64,000 nucleotides of DNA from Bacteriovorax sp. Seq25_V (GCF_000447795.1 NZ_AUNI01000011.1:1-64000), one strand, 5' to 3'. Positions 16,251 to 25,656 are shown, counted from the stretch's first letter. A program made the numbers and translations. Notes: generated by a model not told the origin, from the letters alone.

Positions 16251-17470
16251 AATTGTCTGAACGTGTAAGTTCTATCGAAGAAAGTGTTACGCTAAAGCTA
16301 AACACGCTAGCAAACCAGCTAACGGCGGAAGGCAAGAAGATTTATAATTTAACGGCCGGTCAGTTACCTTATAGACCACCAAAAGACTTTGTCGAAAACA
16401 TTCGAGGAGAACTCGATTTTCTAAAGAGTTTCCAATACAGCCCAGTTGCTGGAGAAGCTCAGCTTAGACAAAAGTTACTTGATTATTTCGAGCTTTCTAG
16501 AGAAGTTAACTTAGAAGATGTTGATACTACTTTTTCAACGATTGTTGGAAATGGTGGAAAGCATGTTCTTGCAAATATCTTCGCTTGCCTTGTAAACCCA
16601 GGGGACGAAGTAATCGTTCTTGCTCCATTTTGGTTATCATATCCTGAAATGATTAAAGTTAATGGGGGAGTTGTTAGAATTTTAGAAACAACTATCTTCG
16701 ATGCTTTCACACCATCATTAGCAGAATTAAAGGCGATGATTAATGATAAAACGAAGGCGATTGTTATCAATAGTCCTAATAACCCATCGGGGATTCACTA
16801 CTCAGATGAGTGGATGAAAGACTTTGCTAATCTTATGGTGGATTACCCAAATGTCTCATTGATCAGTGATGAAATTTATTTTGAGTTAAGTTATTACGAC
16901 CCGGCTCCAACCTATTTTTATCAGCATAAGCCTGAACTGTTAGAGAGAACTATTGTCGTTGATGGAATTTCTAAAAACCTCGCTTCAACAGGTCTTAGAC
17001 TTGGATTTGCAATTGGACCGTCTGCTTTCATTAAGGGTGTAAGTAGTTATCAAGGTCACACTGCTTCTGGTCCTTGCACACTTGTGCAAAAAGCTCTTGA
17101 AAAATACGACATGAGTTCTATCAAGGAGTTTTTAAATCCAATTAAAAATCACTTAAGAGAAAATTCAATGATCGTAAGAGAGAGCTTTAGGGAAGCAAAA
17201 CTGGACAAGTGTTGGTACCAGACGACGTCTGCGTTTTACTATCTAGTAGATTTTTCTCAGTGTCCTCTTATGGAGAGATTTAAGAAATCAGCTGATGATG
17301 AAGCTGACTATTCTGCTCAGATTTGTGAAGAAATGATTGAGAAATACGGTATCGCAATGGTTCCAGGGGTTTCATTTGGTGTAAAAAACTGCGCGCGAAT
17401 CAGCCTTGTACTTCCAAAAGAGCCATTTACTGAGGCCATGTCAATTATCGTGAAGGCACTACTTGATTAA
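16247..17470 (+). CDS. PLP-dependent class I/II aminotransferase (aspartate aminotransferase-like)
   Basis: 407 aa. Motifs: IYNLTAGQLPYRPP, SPNNPSG (PLP phosphate/substrate region), SDEIYFELSY, and the lysine segment DGISKNLASTGLRLGFAIG with the PLP-binding Lys in SK. The arginine for the substrate carboxylate is in NCARISL. It is closest in layout to the AspB family (subgroup I-gamma), but the exact amino acid cannot be read from sequence. The ATG at 16247 overlaps the coaD stop (ATGA), so translation is coupled; an upstream TTG at 16217 is not needed. Confidence 0.85.
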   Translation: MKLSERVSSIEESVTLKLNTLANQLTAEGKKIYNLTAGQLPYRPPKDFVENIRGELDFLKSFQYSPVAGEAQLRQKLLDYFELSREVNLEDVDTTFSTIVGNGGKHVLANIFACLVNPGDEVIVLAPFWLSYPEMIKVNGGVVRILETTIFDAFTPSLAELKAMINDKTKAIVINSPNNPSGIHYSDEWMKDFANLMVDYPNVSLISDEIYFELSYYDPAPTYFYQHKPELLERTIVVDGISKNLASTGLRLGFAIGPSAFIKGVSSYQGHTASGPCTLVQKALEKYDMSSIKEFLNPIKNHLRENSMIVRESFREAKLDKCWYQTTSAFYYLVDFSQCPLMERFKKSADDEADYSAQICEEMIEKYGIAMVPGVSFGVKNCARISLVLPKEPFTEAMSIIVKALLD

Positions 17471-17483
17471 CTAATCAAGTTTT
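17461..17483 (+). terminator. Terminator overlapping the aminotransferase stop codon
   Basis: Perfect 8-bp stem ACTTGATT/AATCAAGT with AACT loop, followed by a run of T. The stop codon (17468-17470) is inside the hairpin. Confidence 0.5.
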
Positions 17484-17515
17484 ACCGCCTTATATCAAAA
17501 TACTTTATAAGAGAT

Positions 17516-17546
17516 AATATCCTTGGGGAATAGCCTCAAGGATATT
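17516..17546 (+). promoter_or_regulatory. Leader hairpin that sequesters the ribosome binding site of the 17549 gene
   Basis: AATATCCTTGGGG and CCTCAAGGATATT form a 13-bp stem (one G-U pair) around a 5-nt loop. The only Shine-Dalgarno for the ATG at 17549, AAGGA, lies in the 3' arm paired to TCCTT. The stem ends 2 nt before the start codon. There is no T-run, so it is not a terminator. Confidence 0.65.
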
Positions 17547-17548
17547 GT

Positions 17549-18508
17549 ATGAAATTTGTCGGATATTTTTTAGTTCTTATTTTTGTCTTTTCTTGTGGAA
17601 GAAATGACAAGCAAAAAGTCGAGCAGGTGCTGGAATCTGTCGAGAACTATCTAACGGCAGGGAAGTGTGACGAGGCGATTAGTAAGATTGGAACAATTTC
17701 AAATCAAGATAAGAATGCACTTTATCTTAAACTCAAAGCATCGGCATATGCTTGTAAAGCAGGTTATACGACAACAACTTTTTTTACAACTGACTTATCT
17801 AAAATTGATGCTACAAACTTATTAAGTTCAATGGCCACATTTTCGCTTTCAAGTGATTTTGATGGGGAAGGTAATTCTGATTACGATGCAATACAGACGG
17901 CTATTGATACACTTTTGTATGCTGGAGGGATTTCTCTTTCTACAAATCCAACTGCTGCAAAACGCGCAGAAATTTTTACTTCAAAAGATGCTAATGAGAT
18001 AAATGCATATCTTCTCTATCTCTCAATGGTTCAGCTTGGAAAGTATGTTTATTACTATGGTTCAACTGATGCTGCGGGTGTGAAAGGAGCTGGAGGCGTT
18101 GGTTCAGAGTGTTTCTTTAATTATCCCGATGGGGGAATTACAAATTTAAATGCGGCGCTTGCTGCAGGTGGTGGAAGTTGTAATTCAGATGCTGGTCTTG
18201 CTGGTCACCCTGATTTAATTAATGGGACAGATATTGTGACGGCGAAGGCATGTGAAGGGATTGTTCTCTTTAACATCTTTAGGGACTCACTTGTTAATCT
18301 TACAGGCTCAAGTATTCCAGGTTTAGATTTAACAACGATATCTACTGCTGTAGATGCAATCTTTGCTGCTGTTACTTTTTCGGACTCATCAATTGTAACG
18401 TTGAAGAGTCAGACAAGATGTGAAGCAGACTTTGCAGATGCAGCTGGAAATACGGATCTACAAAGATATTTTGGTTTTATTTTCGAGTTACTACATAACA
18501 AGACATGA
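17549..18508 (+). CDS. Lipoprotein of unknown function, 319 aa
   Basis: MKFVGYFLVLIFVFSC is a signal peptide ending in lipobox VFSC. A cysteine-containing TPR-like start (VEQVLESVENYLTAGKCDEAISKIG, then ALYLKLKASAYACKAGY) suggests helical repeats. The rest is rich in T, S, A, D and G, with paired cysteines. It is probably an inner- or outer-membrane periplasmic lipoprotein that works with the outer-membrane barrel encoded next, whose start overlaps its stop (ATGA). Translation is probably limited by the hairpin over its ribosome site. Confidence 0.7.
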   Translation: MKFVGYFLVLIFVFSCGRNDKQKVEQVLESVENYLTAGKCDEAISKIGTISNQDKNALYLKLKASAYACKAGYTTTTFFTTDLSKIDATNLLSSMATFSLSSDFDGEGNSDYDAIQTAIDTLLYAGGISLSTNPTAAKRAEIFTSKDANEINAYLLYLSMVQLGKYVYYYGSTDAAGVKGAGGVGSECFFNYPDGGITNLNAALAAGGGSCNSDAGLAGHPDLINGTDIVTAKACEGIVLFNIFRDSLVNLTGSSIPGLDLTTISTAVDAIFAAVTFSDSSIVTLKSQTRCEADFADAAGNTDLQRYFGFIFELLHNKT

Positions 18509-19632
18509 TAAAAAAGACGCTGTTACTTACATTGATTTCATTCGTGACACTGGCCGGAGAAGTCGTGTGGCTCGGACGTTCGCCTCGTGCTCAGTTGATG
18601 GGTGATGCTTGGACGGCAATTTCAAATAATGATGAAATGACTCTATTTTATAATCCCGCAAGTCTTGGAGGAAATTATACAGTTGAGTTTGCTCCGCTTA
18701 ATATGAAACTCGGAGCGACTAATGCTCTTGACGACCTTGATCGTTTTTCTAATTTTCCAAGTGAGGCTGCAGGGATTGCAGATCGTCTCTTAGGTTATCC
18801 TGTTTATATTGAAGCCTCGACATTTCCTGGTTTAAAGATGCTACACTTCGGCTTTAATCTTTTTGCTACATCGAAAACCAGTTTTATTTTAAAAAATAAA
18901 GTTCACCCAATTTTAGATATTGATTATAGATATGATAGGGGTTTCTCAACTGGTTTTGCTTACAATATTATTGGCTCAAGCCTTTCTCGAGGAAAGAAAA
19001 TTGACAGTGGTCAACGTCTTTCAGTTGGTTATGGTCTGAAGTACATCAATAGGGAAGGTATTAAAAATCGCTTCGATCTTTTCGGAACGGGACTTTTGGC
19101 CATTATTGAAAGTGGTGTTTCAGATATTAATGATATAAAAAATGCTCTTGGGTATGCAAAAGGTAGAGCTTTTGGTCATGACATTGGAGTTGAATATGCC
19201 GTTGGTAATGGTTTTACTGAATTTGTGATGAGTTCTTCACTTCTTGATGTTGGCGGAACACGATTTAAGAAAGAATCTACTGGTAGCGAAGATGTTCCAA
19301 TGCAAGAGATGTACTGGAACACGGGAATCGCTTTCAAGCAGGATTTCAAGTTTCTCGATTATGCTTTAACTCTTGACTTGAAGCCAATTAATGCCCCAAT
19401 TCCAATTGAGCGTATGTGGCATCTTGGTGCGAATCTTAATATTCCATTTTTCTCATTCTATGCCGGTTGGGCCGAAGGCTATCTTAGTTATGGTGCAGAG
19501 GTCAGGCTTTTTCCTTTTACTATTACTGCTGGATTCTACGGTGTAGAGCTTGGGGCGGAATATAAAGAAAGCATTGGTAAGCGTGCATTCATTTATCTTT
19601 CTCTTTTCGATGCGTCATTCGACATTTTTTAA
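18505..19632 (+). CDS. Outer-membrane beta-barrel protein, PorV/FadL-like
   Basis: Signal peptide MIKKTLLLTLISFVTLAGE. The segment LMGDAWTAISNNDEMTLFYNPASLGG is typical of the N-terminus of PorV/FadL-type (UPF0164-like) barrels, where GxAxxAxxDDxSAxxxNPA is conserved. The remaining 320 residues show amphipathic strands and end with LSLFDASFDIF, an aromatic C-terminus fit for Bam recognition. It overlaps the preceding lipoprotein gene by 4 bp. The substrate is unknown. Confidence 0.72.
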   Translation: MIKKTLLLTLISFVTLAGEVVWLGRSPRAQLMGDAWTAISNNDEMTLFYNPASLGGNYTVEFAPLNMKLGATNALDDLDRFSNFPSEAAGIADRLLGYPVYIEASTFPGLKMLHFGFNLFATSKTSFILKNKVHPILDIDYRYDRGFSTGFAYNIIGSSLSRGKKIDSGQRLSVGYGLKYINREGIKNRFDLFGTGLLAIIESGVSDINDIKNALGYAKGRAFGHDIGVEYAVGNGFTEFVMSSSLLDVGGTRFKKESTGSEDVPMQEMYWNTGIAFKQDFKFLDYALTLDLKPINAPIPIERMWHLGANLNIPFFSFYAGWAEGYLSYGAEVRLFPFTITAGFYGVELGAEYKESIGKRAFIYLSLFDASFDIF

Positions 19633-19780
19633 CCCTAACTATGGACATAAGTCCTTAATTGAGCGAAAATTTACTTATATAAGACGAGATGTCTTGTCAC
19701 AATTTTTCCAAGGATAGGAAAATAAAAGAACTTTCAAATCTCAAATTTTCAAATTTTATATTCACTCAGTCACGGAGGGC

Positions 19781-21094
19781 GTGTTGAAAAAAACATTCGT
19801 GTTAGATACCAATGTCATTTTATTTGATCCAATGGCAATTTTTAAATTTGCTGAAAACGATGTCTTTATTCCACTAGTTGTAGTTGAGGAAGTTGATAGA
19901 TTTAAGAAAGATCAAAATGAAAATGGCCGAAACGCGAGGCACTTCTCTCGTATTGTTGATGATTTGAGATCGCGCGGATCTCTAATGCAAGGAGTGAAGC
20001 TCGATAATGGTGGGACATTAATTATCTCTGTTGATAAACAGATCGAATCAAATGTCGAATATATCGATTTGACATTAAATGATAATAAGATTCTTGCATC
20101 AGCTCTTTATTTTAAGGAGAAAGGCGAGAATGTTCACCTTATTACAAAAGATACAAACCTAAGACTAAAATCTGATATTCTAGGTATCACGGCCGAAGAC
20201 TATGGTAAAAATGATATTAAGCTTGAAGAGCTTTATGCTGGTTATAGATATCTTCCAGTTTCTAAAGCTAAGATTGATGAATATGAAAAAAATAGATTTC
20301 TCTCTCTTGATAATGCTGAGGAACTAGAGATTCATCCAAATGAATATCTTATTGTTCATGAAGAAGGGAATGATAGAAGAAGACTTCTTGGTCGTTATTC
20401 AAAACCAAAGATGGGTATCGTTCCTCTAATCCCAATGAGAGAAGGAATCTGGGGCGTTTATCCAAAGAATATGGAACAACAATTTGCTCTTGATGCTCTT
20501 TTAAATGATGATGTGAAATTAGTTTCACTTGTTGGTAAGGCCGGTACGGGAAAGACGCTTTTAGCTATCGCAGCGGGACTTGAGATGACTATCACACAAG
20601 AGAAGTATTCAAGACTTCTAGTATCTCGTCCAATCCAACCAATGGGAAAAGACTTAGGTTATCTTCCTGGAGACATTAATGATAAATTAGGTCCATGGAT
20701 GCAACCAATCTTTGATAATATGGATTTCTTATTTGATCAAAGAAGAGTAGGAACAAATTCTTCATATGCAGACTTAATGGATCATGGTCTTCTACATATT
20801 GAGCCTCTAACTTATATTAGAGGTCGTTCAATTCCTGGACAGTACCTAATCGTAGATGAGGCCCAAAACTTATCTCCCCATGAAGTAAAAACAATTGTAA
20901 CTAGAGCAGGGGAAGGAACAAAAATCGTTCTAACAGGTGACCCTCAGCAGATTGATAGCCCATATCTTGATGAAATCAACAACGGTTTAGCTTATGTTGT
21001 AGAAAGACTTAAGAGTGAAGATATTATCGCTCATACGACACTAACTGTTGGTGAGAGATCAATGCTTTCTGAAACGGCTTCAAAATTACTATAG
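19781..21094 (+). CDS. PhoH-family protein with N-terminal PIN domain (PhoH2-like)
   Basis: Residues 1-140 form a PIN RNase domain (KTFVLDTNVILFDP, VVVEEVDRFKKDQ, and LTLNDNKILASAL with acidic residues). Residues 240-435 form a PhoH ATPase: Walker A GKAGTGKTL, RPIQPMGKDLGYLPGD, and Walker B-like YLIVDEAQNLSPHE, then LTGDPQQID. PhoH2 proteins are RNA helicase/RNase hybrids. The start is GTG (19781) or TTG (19784). GGAGGG ends 1 nt before the GTG and 4 nt before the TTG, so TTG may be the real one. Confidence 0.88.
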   Translation: MLKKTFVLDTNVILFDPMAIFKFAENDVFIPLVVVEEVDRFKKDQNENGRNARHFSRIVDDLRSRGSLMQGVKLDNGGTLIISVDKQIESNVEYIDLTLNDNKILASALYFKEKGENVHLITKDTNLRLKSDILGITAEDYGKNDIKLEELYAGYRYLPVSKAKIDEYEKNRFLSLDNAEELEIHPNEYLIVHEEGNDRRRLLGRYSKPKMGIVPLIPMREGIWGVYPKNMEQQFALDALLNDDVKLVSLVGKAGTGKTLLAIAAGLEMTITQEKYSRLLVSRPIQPMGKDLGYLPGDINDKLGPWMQPIFDNMDFLFDQRRVGTNSSYADLMDHGLLHIEPLTYIRGRSIPGQYLIVDEAQNLSPHEVKTIVTRAGEGTKIVLTGDPQQIDSPYLDEINNGLAYVVERLKSEDIIAHTTLTVGERSMLSETASKLL

Positions 21095-21104
21095 AATAGG
21101 TTTT

Positions 21105-21671
21105 ATGAATTCGAGGTCAAAAAGAGTATATTTAAGAGCGCCCGTTAATGATGAGCTACTTTATCTTTGCGATGAATATGTTCTTAAGGGCGTTTGTTCA
21201 AATATTTCTGAAGGTGGAGTACTTCTTTCAAATCTTGGAAGAGTTCCAGCGAAGAGTGAATTCGCCGTTTTGATTCCTCTTATTCAGTATCCAGATTTTT
21301 CAAAATTATCGACACAGAAAATCATGGGGATCGAAAGATCCTCATTTGATATCGAAATCATTCGTGCAAGAGTTAACGTTGTTAGAAGCTTTGAAGGTAA
21401 GAGTGAAGTTGAAAAAATCCTAATGAAAAATATTGGAGCAAGCTTCATCAATCTTGATGCAAAAGAGCTTCTTCAAATTCAAGGCTTTGTTTCAAGCTTT
21501 GCCAAAAATATTGTTTATCTTCTAACGCTATTTCAAAATCATCAAGGAAAGAATGTTAATATTCCTTATATCAGAAAAGTGGCGAGCTTACTTGGATATG
21601 ATGGTGGAGCAAAATTTCCTGTATTAAGGCAACAAGTACTCCACGATTATCAAAGTTTAGAGTCAGTATAA
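21105..21671 (+). CDS. PilZ-domain protein (probable c-di-GMP effector)
   Basis: 188 aa from the ATG at 21105. The open frame begins at 21048 inside phoH, but the nearer ATG is preferred. It starts with the PilZ arginine box SKRVYLRAP and has CSNISEGGVLLSN (family D/NxSxxG). The strands that follow (FAVLIPL, IEIIRARVNVVRSFE, NIGASFINL) fit a PilZ barrel. About 60 C-terminal residues are helical and unassigned. It would bind cyclic di-GMP and affect motility or secretion. It sits 10 nt after phoH and is probably co-transcribed. Confidence 0.72.
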   Translation: MNSRSKRVYLRAPVNDELLYLCDEYVLKGVCSNISEGGVLLSNLGRVPAKSEFAVLIPLIQYPDFSKLSTQKIMGIERSSFDIEIIRARVNVVRSFEGKSEVEKILMKNIGASFINLDAKELLQIQGFVSSFAKNIVYLLTLFQNHQGKNVNIPYIRKVASLLGYDGGAKFPVLRQQVLHDYQSLESV

Positions 21672-21706
21672 TTTAATAAATTATTTTTCTTTTCGATAAG
21701 TAGGGA

Positions 21707-22594
21707 ATGAAAAATTACCTACTCATTGTCTATATAATATTAAGTTCTCAGATGTTTGCCGCTGATATTTATTTCAGAGGTAATGATAAAGGTGTAAACT
21801 GTTCTAGTGAGCAATTTGAAATGCAACTAATTGATCAATTAGGAGATAGCCGACCAATTGTCTTTTTTGTACACGGACGTGGCAAACACCCTGAGAAAGG
21901 CTTAGGTTATCTTCCTGAATTTGAAGACCGATACGGGATAAAAGTATTAATGTTTGATTGGCCTTCATGGATTAATCAAATATCAAGGCCAGAAAAGAAA
22001 GCTGTTATTGCTGGAAGGCATTTAAGTAACTGCATATCGTCTTTTTCAAATTTTAAAAATAAAAATCGCAAAATCTTTGAAGGGAGAAAAGTATTTCTAA
22101 TGGTTCATAGTATGGGCAATGTTGTATTAAAGTCATTTGCTGAAAACTATTTAAAGTCAAGAAAGTTTGAAAAAATATTCTATTCAACAATCCTAAATGC
22201 ACCAGATGTGCCTGCTTTTAAGCATTCTACTTGGGTGGACAAACTCTTTAGTATCTCGAAGAATATTTATATAACAAACAATGTTGAAGATCTTGTTCTT
22301 ATTGGGTCTAAAATTGTTGACTACAAAGATCGTAAAATATTTAGAGGTAATAGATTAGGTGCGAGTAAGAGAAATTTCTTAATATTTGGCAAAAGTATTT
22401 CAAAAAATGCTAAATATCTGGATTTCTCGTTAATAACTTATGGTGAGCATGAGTACTTTTTAGAGTCATCTAGCTCTCTAGTTCCAAAAGTTTATGATTC
22501 AATTTTCGAAGGTCACGAGAAATTTAAGTTGGGCCATAAAATTGAAGGATTAAACGAAAATATATATAGCTTCAATTTCAATTTTTACAATTAA
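21707..22594 (+). CDS. Secreted alpha/beta hydrolase, DUF900-like
   Basis: Signal peptide MKNYLLIVYIILSSQMFA. It then has IVFFVHGRGKHPEKG (oxyanion-hole HG motif), VLMFDWPSW, and the nucleophile elbow MVHSMGNVVLKSF (Ser in HSMGN), followed by ILNAPDVP. HxxxxF..DWPS and HSMGN are features of the DUF900 family of putative lipases/esterases. The catalytic His may be in YGEHEYF. The product probably acts in the periplasm or outside on lipids or esters. Confidence 0.7.
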   Translation: MKNYLLIVYIILSSQMFAADIYFRGNDKGVNCSSEQFEMQLIDQLGDSRPIVFFVHGRGKHPEKGLGYLPEFEDRYGIKVLMFDWPSWINQISRPEKKAVIAGRHLSNCISSFSNFKNKNRKIFEGRKVFLMVHSMGNVVLKSFAENYLKSRKFEKIFYSTILNAPDVPAFKHSTWVDKLFSISKNIYITNNVEDLVLIGSKIVDYKDRKIFRGNRLGASKRNFLIFGKSISKNAKYLDFSLITYGEHEYFLESSSSLVPKVYDSIFEGHEKFKLGHKIEGLNENIYSFNFNFYN

Positions 22595-22696
22595 CTCAAA
22601 AAAAACCGTAGTTTCTTATTAATAGAACTAAATTCCCTGATAAAGATCAAATTTATTAATATTTGAAGATCCTTATAATTACTTGAAAGGATAGGT

Positions 22697-24298
22697 ATGT
22701 CGTTACAAGTAAAAATTCTTCTTTTTCTATGTTTTATTTTCTCATTCTTAGGTGTTAGTGTCATCTATACATCGAGCCAAAATAATCTTAAGTTTGTTGA
22801 ACATGTTATTGTTGAGCAAACTGACTCAATTGCAGATCAATATTTTGATAGTATTAATACTTTAATGATCACAGGAAGTATGGATGAGCGTGAAGTTTTA
22901 AGAAAGAAGTACTTAGATAAAAACGAAATTCTTGAAGCGAAAATTATTCGCTCTGACATTGTCATTAAAGACTTTGGCAACGGCTATGAACATGAAAGGG
23001 CCAGTAACGAGATAGAAAAAAAATCGCTGGAGGGGAAGTCTGTTTCTGATATTTTCGTTGAAAATGGTAAGAGGCAGGTTTGGGTGTACAAGCCATTTAG
23101 AGCTTCTTCAAATTATAAAGGGACAAATTGTTTAGAGTGTCATGTTTCAGCTAAAGAGGGTGATATATTAGGAGCCTCTGTAATAAAATATGATCTCTCC
23201 TCTATAGATAATGAAATTGCTATCAACTCAAGATCACTGACTAAAATGATGATTGCAATTTTTGTAATATCTTTAGTTATTTTATTCATTGTAATTAGAG
23301 TCCTTATTGTTAAGAGAATAAAGAAGATAGCTTCTTTTATTCAAACAGTTGAGAGAGACTTAGATCTAACAGTTAGAGTAAGGTCTGGAATCTTTAAAGA
23401 TGAGATATCAGTCCTCGCAAGTAGCTTTAACAAAATGCTTGATAGTATTCACTATCTCATCCAGGGAGTTTCAGATAAAACGAGTACGATCTCTGATGGT
23501 GCAATTACTGTTCAAGAAAACGCAGTCTCAACTTTTAATGTCGTGAATAAGCAAGAAGTTGAAACACAATCTGTTTCTGCTGCAATTACAGAAATGGCAG
23601 AGTCCGCTAAAATGGTCGCAATAAATTGTAGAGATGCATCAGATTCAGTTGAAAAGGCACTGGAAAGTGTTTCCCATGGAGTTAGTTATTCTAATACAGC
23701 AAGTGAGAAAATTTCATTACTTCAGAAAACAATTCTTGAGGTTGGGGCGCAAATGACATCGCTTGAAAAAAGTGGAAGTGAAATTCTTGAGGTTCTTAAT
23801 CTGATTCATGATATTACGATGAAGACTCAACATCTCTCTATCAATGCGGCTGTCGAAGCTGCAAGAGCAGGTGAGCACGGAAAAGGATTTGTCGTCGTCG
23901 CAGAAGAAATCGGAGAGCTTGCAAGAGAGACAAAAACATCAACTGAGAAAATTAAATCTATTACAGAAAGCATAAATAAATTAATCGAACATACAGCGCA
24001 AATGTCTCGAGAGTCCGAAAGAAGAGCTATTGAAGGAGTCGCAAGTGTCAAGGATAGTGAGATGGCCTTTAATCAGATCTCAGAGCAAATTGAAAATGCA
24101 AATAGACTGACTCGAGAAATTGAAACTGCTACAAGCGAACAAAGCACTAGTGCCGATAGCATTCACAAAAGTATTTGTGAGATCATTGAGTTAAATAAAG
24201 AAGCAACTCTTTCTGCACAAGAGATTTCAAAAATAGGTACTGAGTTTTCTAATCTTGCAAATGATCTTAAGAATGACGTGGACAAGTTTAGGTGTTAG
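22697..24298 (+). CDS. Methyl-accepting chemotaxis protein with periplasmic c-type heme motif
   Basis: 533 aa: TM1 about 6-25, a periplasmic sensor (26-188), TM2 about 190-212, HAMP, and the MCP signalling domain with the hairpin tip [30 protein letters not shown]. The sensor contains NCLECHVS: C145, C148 and H149 form a CxxCH heme c site. Its surroundings (SIADQYFDSINTLMITGS, then VWVYKPF, then GASVIKYDLSSID) resemble the single heme-PAS/DUF3365-type sensors of Geobacter and Desulfovibrio chemoreceptors. It probably senses redox state or a small gas ligand. No C-terminal CheR-binding pentapeptide is seen. Confidence 0.85.
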   Translation: MSLQVKILLFLCFIFSFLGVSVIYTSSQNNLKFVEHVIVEQTDSIADQYFDSINTLMITGSMDEREVLRKKYLDKNEILEAKIIRSDIVIKDFGNGYEHERASNEIEKKSLEGKSVSDIFVENGKRQVWVYKPFRASSNYKGTNCLECHVSAKEGDILGASVIKYDLSSIDNEIAINSRSLTKMMIAIFVISLVILFIVIRVLIVKRIKKIASFIQTVERDLDLTVRVRSGIFKDEISVLASSFNKMLDSIHYLIQGVSDKTSTISDGAITVQENAVSTFNVVNKQEVETQSVSAAITEMAESAKMVAINCRDASDSVEKALESVSHGVSYSNTASEKISLLQKTILEVGAQMTSLEKSGSEILEVLNLIHDITMKTQHLSINAAVEAARAGEHGKGFVVVAEEIGELARETKTSTEKIKSITESINKLIEHTAQMSRESERRAIEGVASVKDSEMAFNQISEQIENANRLTREIETATSEQSTSADSIHKSICEIIELNKEATLSAQEISKIGTEFSNLANDLKNDVDKFRC

Positions 24299-24338
24299 AG
24301 AATTGGATTGTAAATACGTTTAGAAATGAAATCTGGAT

Positions 24339-24367
24339 AACTCTATCTCTATTTCAGAGATAGAGTT
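24339..24367. terminator. Strong hairpin between convergent genes (probable terminator)
   Basis: 12-bp perfect stem AACTCTATCTCT/AGAGATAGAGTT with ATTTC loop, between the chemoreceptor stop and the stop of the minus-strand gene. The T-run on the plus side is only 3, so the strength is uncertain. Confidence 0.6.
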
Positions 24368-24377
24368 TAAAAAATAA

Positions 24378-24683
24378 TTAATTATTCATTGCTAGATATT
24401 TTTCAATATTCTTATCAAGAGAGTTTGAAATTTGAGTGATTGCGTTGAAAAGAACTTCGCCCTTAGATTTTGCACGTGAGTTAATTTCATTAATCACGGC
24501 TTGGCTTCTATAAATTACTTCAGTATCAATTACCGTTGACGTGCTAATGTCAGACATTAGAATTGTCGCTTCAGCAAGAAGATCATTGAAGTCGAGTAGA
24601 GAATAGTAGCTTGCGTGGAATTGTCCTGCTGTTTCTACTTTCTTTGCTGATTTAAATGCTTCAATTGATACTAGATTTGTCAT
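24378..24683 (-). CDS. Small helical protein of unknown function, about 101 aa
   Basis: Open frame of 106 codons. The internal ATG at 24683 has a GGGG sequence about 9 nt before it, whereas the ATG at 24698 has no ribosome site, so 24683 is preferred. The product (MTNLVSIEAFKSAKKVETAGQ at the start, ISNSLDKNIEKYLAMNN at the end) has no signal peptide, no cysteine and a predicted all-helical make-up. No family is recognised. Confidence 0.55.
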   Translation of the reverse strand: MTNLVSIEAFKSAKKVETAGQFHASYYSLLDFNDLLAEATILMSDISTSTVIDTEVIYRSQAVINEINSRAKSKGEVLFNAITQISNSLDKNIEKYLAMNN

Positions 24684-24794
24684 TTTATTTTGCCCCATTG
24701 TTGATTTTCACAAGTTTTGTGAATAATGCCTGAGGCCGGTTGATGTGACAAGATTTTCACAAAATCTGTGTAAAATTTATCTTGCCATATATAA

Positions 24795-25394
24795 CTACTT
24801 TAATTTATTAGCTTTTTTCTTCTTAATTGCAAAGATAATGACAGCGATGATGGCGATGGCGCCTATCACGTAATTAGATTTCTTCACATACTCCACGGCC
24901 AATTCACCAAATGAGTAGTAAATGTAGAAGTATGTCACACACGAGATTGTACAAGCGATGAGATCTGAAATGGCAAATTTCCAAGCATTCATTTTACCAA
25001 GGCCAGCACTTAGGAATAGAGCATTTCTAAATCCAAAGGGAATGAAACGTCCGAAAATTAGGGTTAACACACCATATTTTTTAAAGAAGTAATTTACCTT
25101 TTCAAGTTTTTCTGGAGATGCCATAGATGCAAAGAATTTTATCTTGAATAGTTTTGGTCCAAGGAATCTTCCCATGAAGCCATAGCAGATCAAATCACTG
25201 ATATAGGCTCCAAGAAAAACGGCTGTAAATAAGGGAATAAGGTAATCCGGATTTTTTGCTGCAAGCAATGCACTAGTGAAGAGCATAATGTCTTCTGAAA
25301 CTGGAATATTAAATCCGGCCAGAAATAAAAGGCCAAAAATTATATACGGTGCTAAAACAACATTTGAATTTATCAGTGCTAGTAGTTCTTCCAT
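24795..25394 (-). CDS. DedA/SNARE-associated family membrane protein
   Basis: 199 aa with several membrane segments. The DedA motif region GFNIPVSEDIMLFTSALLA and the second motif FGRFIPFGFRNALFLSAGLGKM (family FxRhxPxxRxxxxxxAG) are both present. The C-terminus ends in a lysine cluster (KKKKANKLK), so it faces the cytoplasm. DedA proteins act as lipid (undecaprenyl phosphate) flippases. Transcription is divergent from clpP. Confidence 0.85.
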   Translation of the reverse strand: MEELLALINSNVVLAPYIIFGLLFLAGFNIPVSEDIMLFTSALLAAKNPDYLIPLFTAVFLGAYISDLICYGFMGRFLGPKLFKIKFFASMASPEKLEKVNYFFKKYGVLTLIFGRFIPFGFRNALFLSAGLGKMNAWKFAISDLIACTISCVTYFYIYYSFGELAVEYVKKSNYVIGAIAIIAVIIFAIKKKKANKLK

Positions 25395-25656
25395 TTTATT
25401 CCAATTTTAAAAATATTTAATTTCAAAAACAATAAAGTGAAAAATGACCAAATTCAAGACTGCTAATGTTAAATTTTTGCAAACACTTGAGAAAAACCTT
25501 AAAAAATTGAACAACTTATATGAGCTAGGTAAAAAATTGTCATTGCATACAATAGTACAAAAAGAGGAAATACTTCTAAAGATATTACTTAAATATACCG
25601 AAAACCGAGTGAAACAAATGGTTTTTATATTATCTTGACTTGGGAGAGTGAAAAAT

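Noticed and set aside
22617-22643. Possible sigma-28 promoter before the heme chemoreceptor (CCTGATAA)
   Set aside because: The -35 at the right spacing is TATT, and the -10 has a mismatch in the core. Too weak in AT-rich sequence.
25444-25638. 64-codon open frame before clpP
   Set aside because: Lys/Leu-rich, AT-driven composition, no ribosome site, and it fills the region where the clpP promoter must lie. Not supported as a gene.
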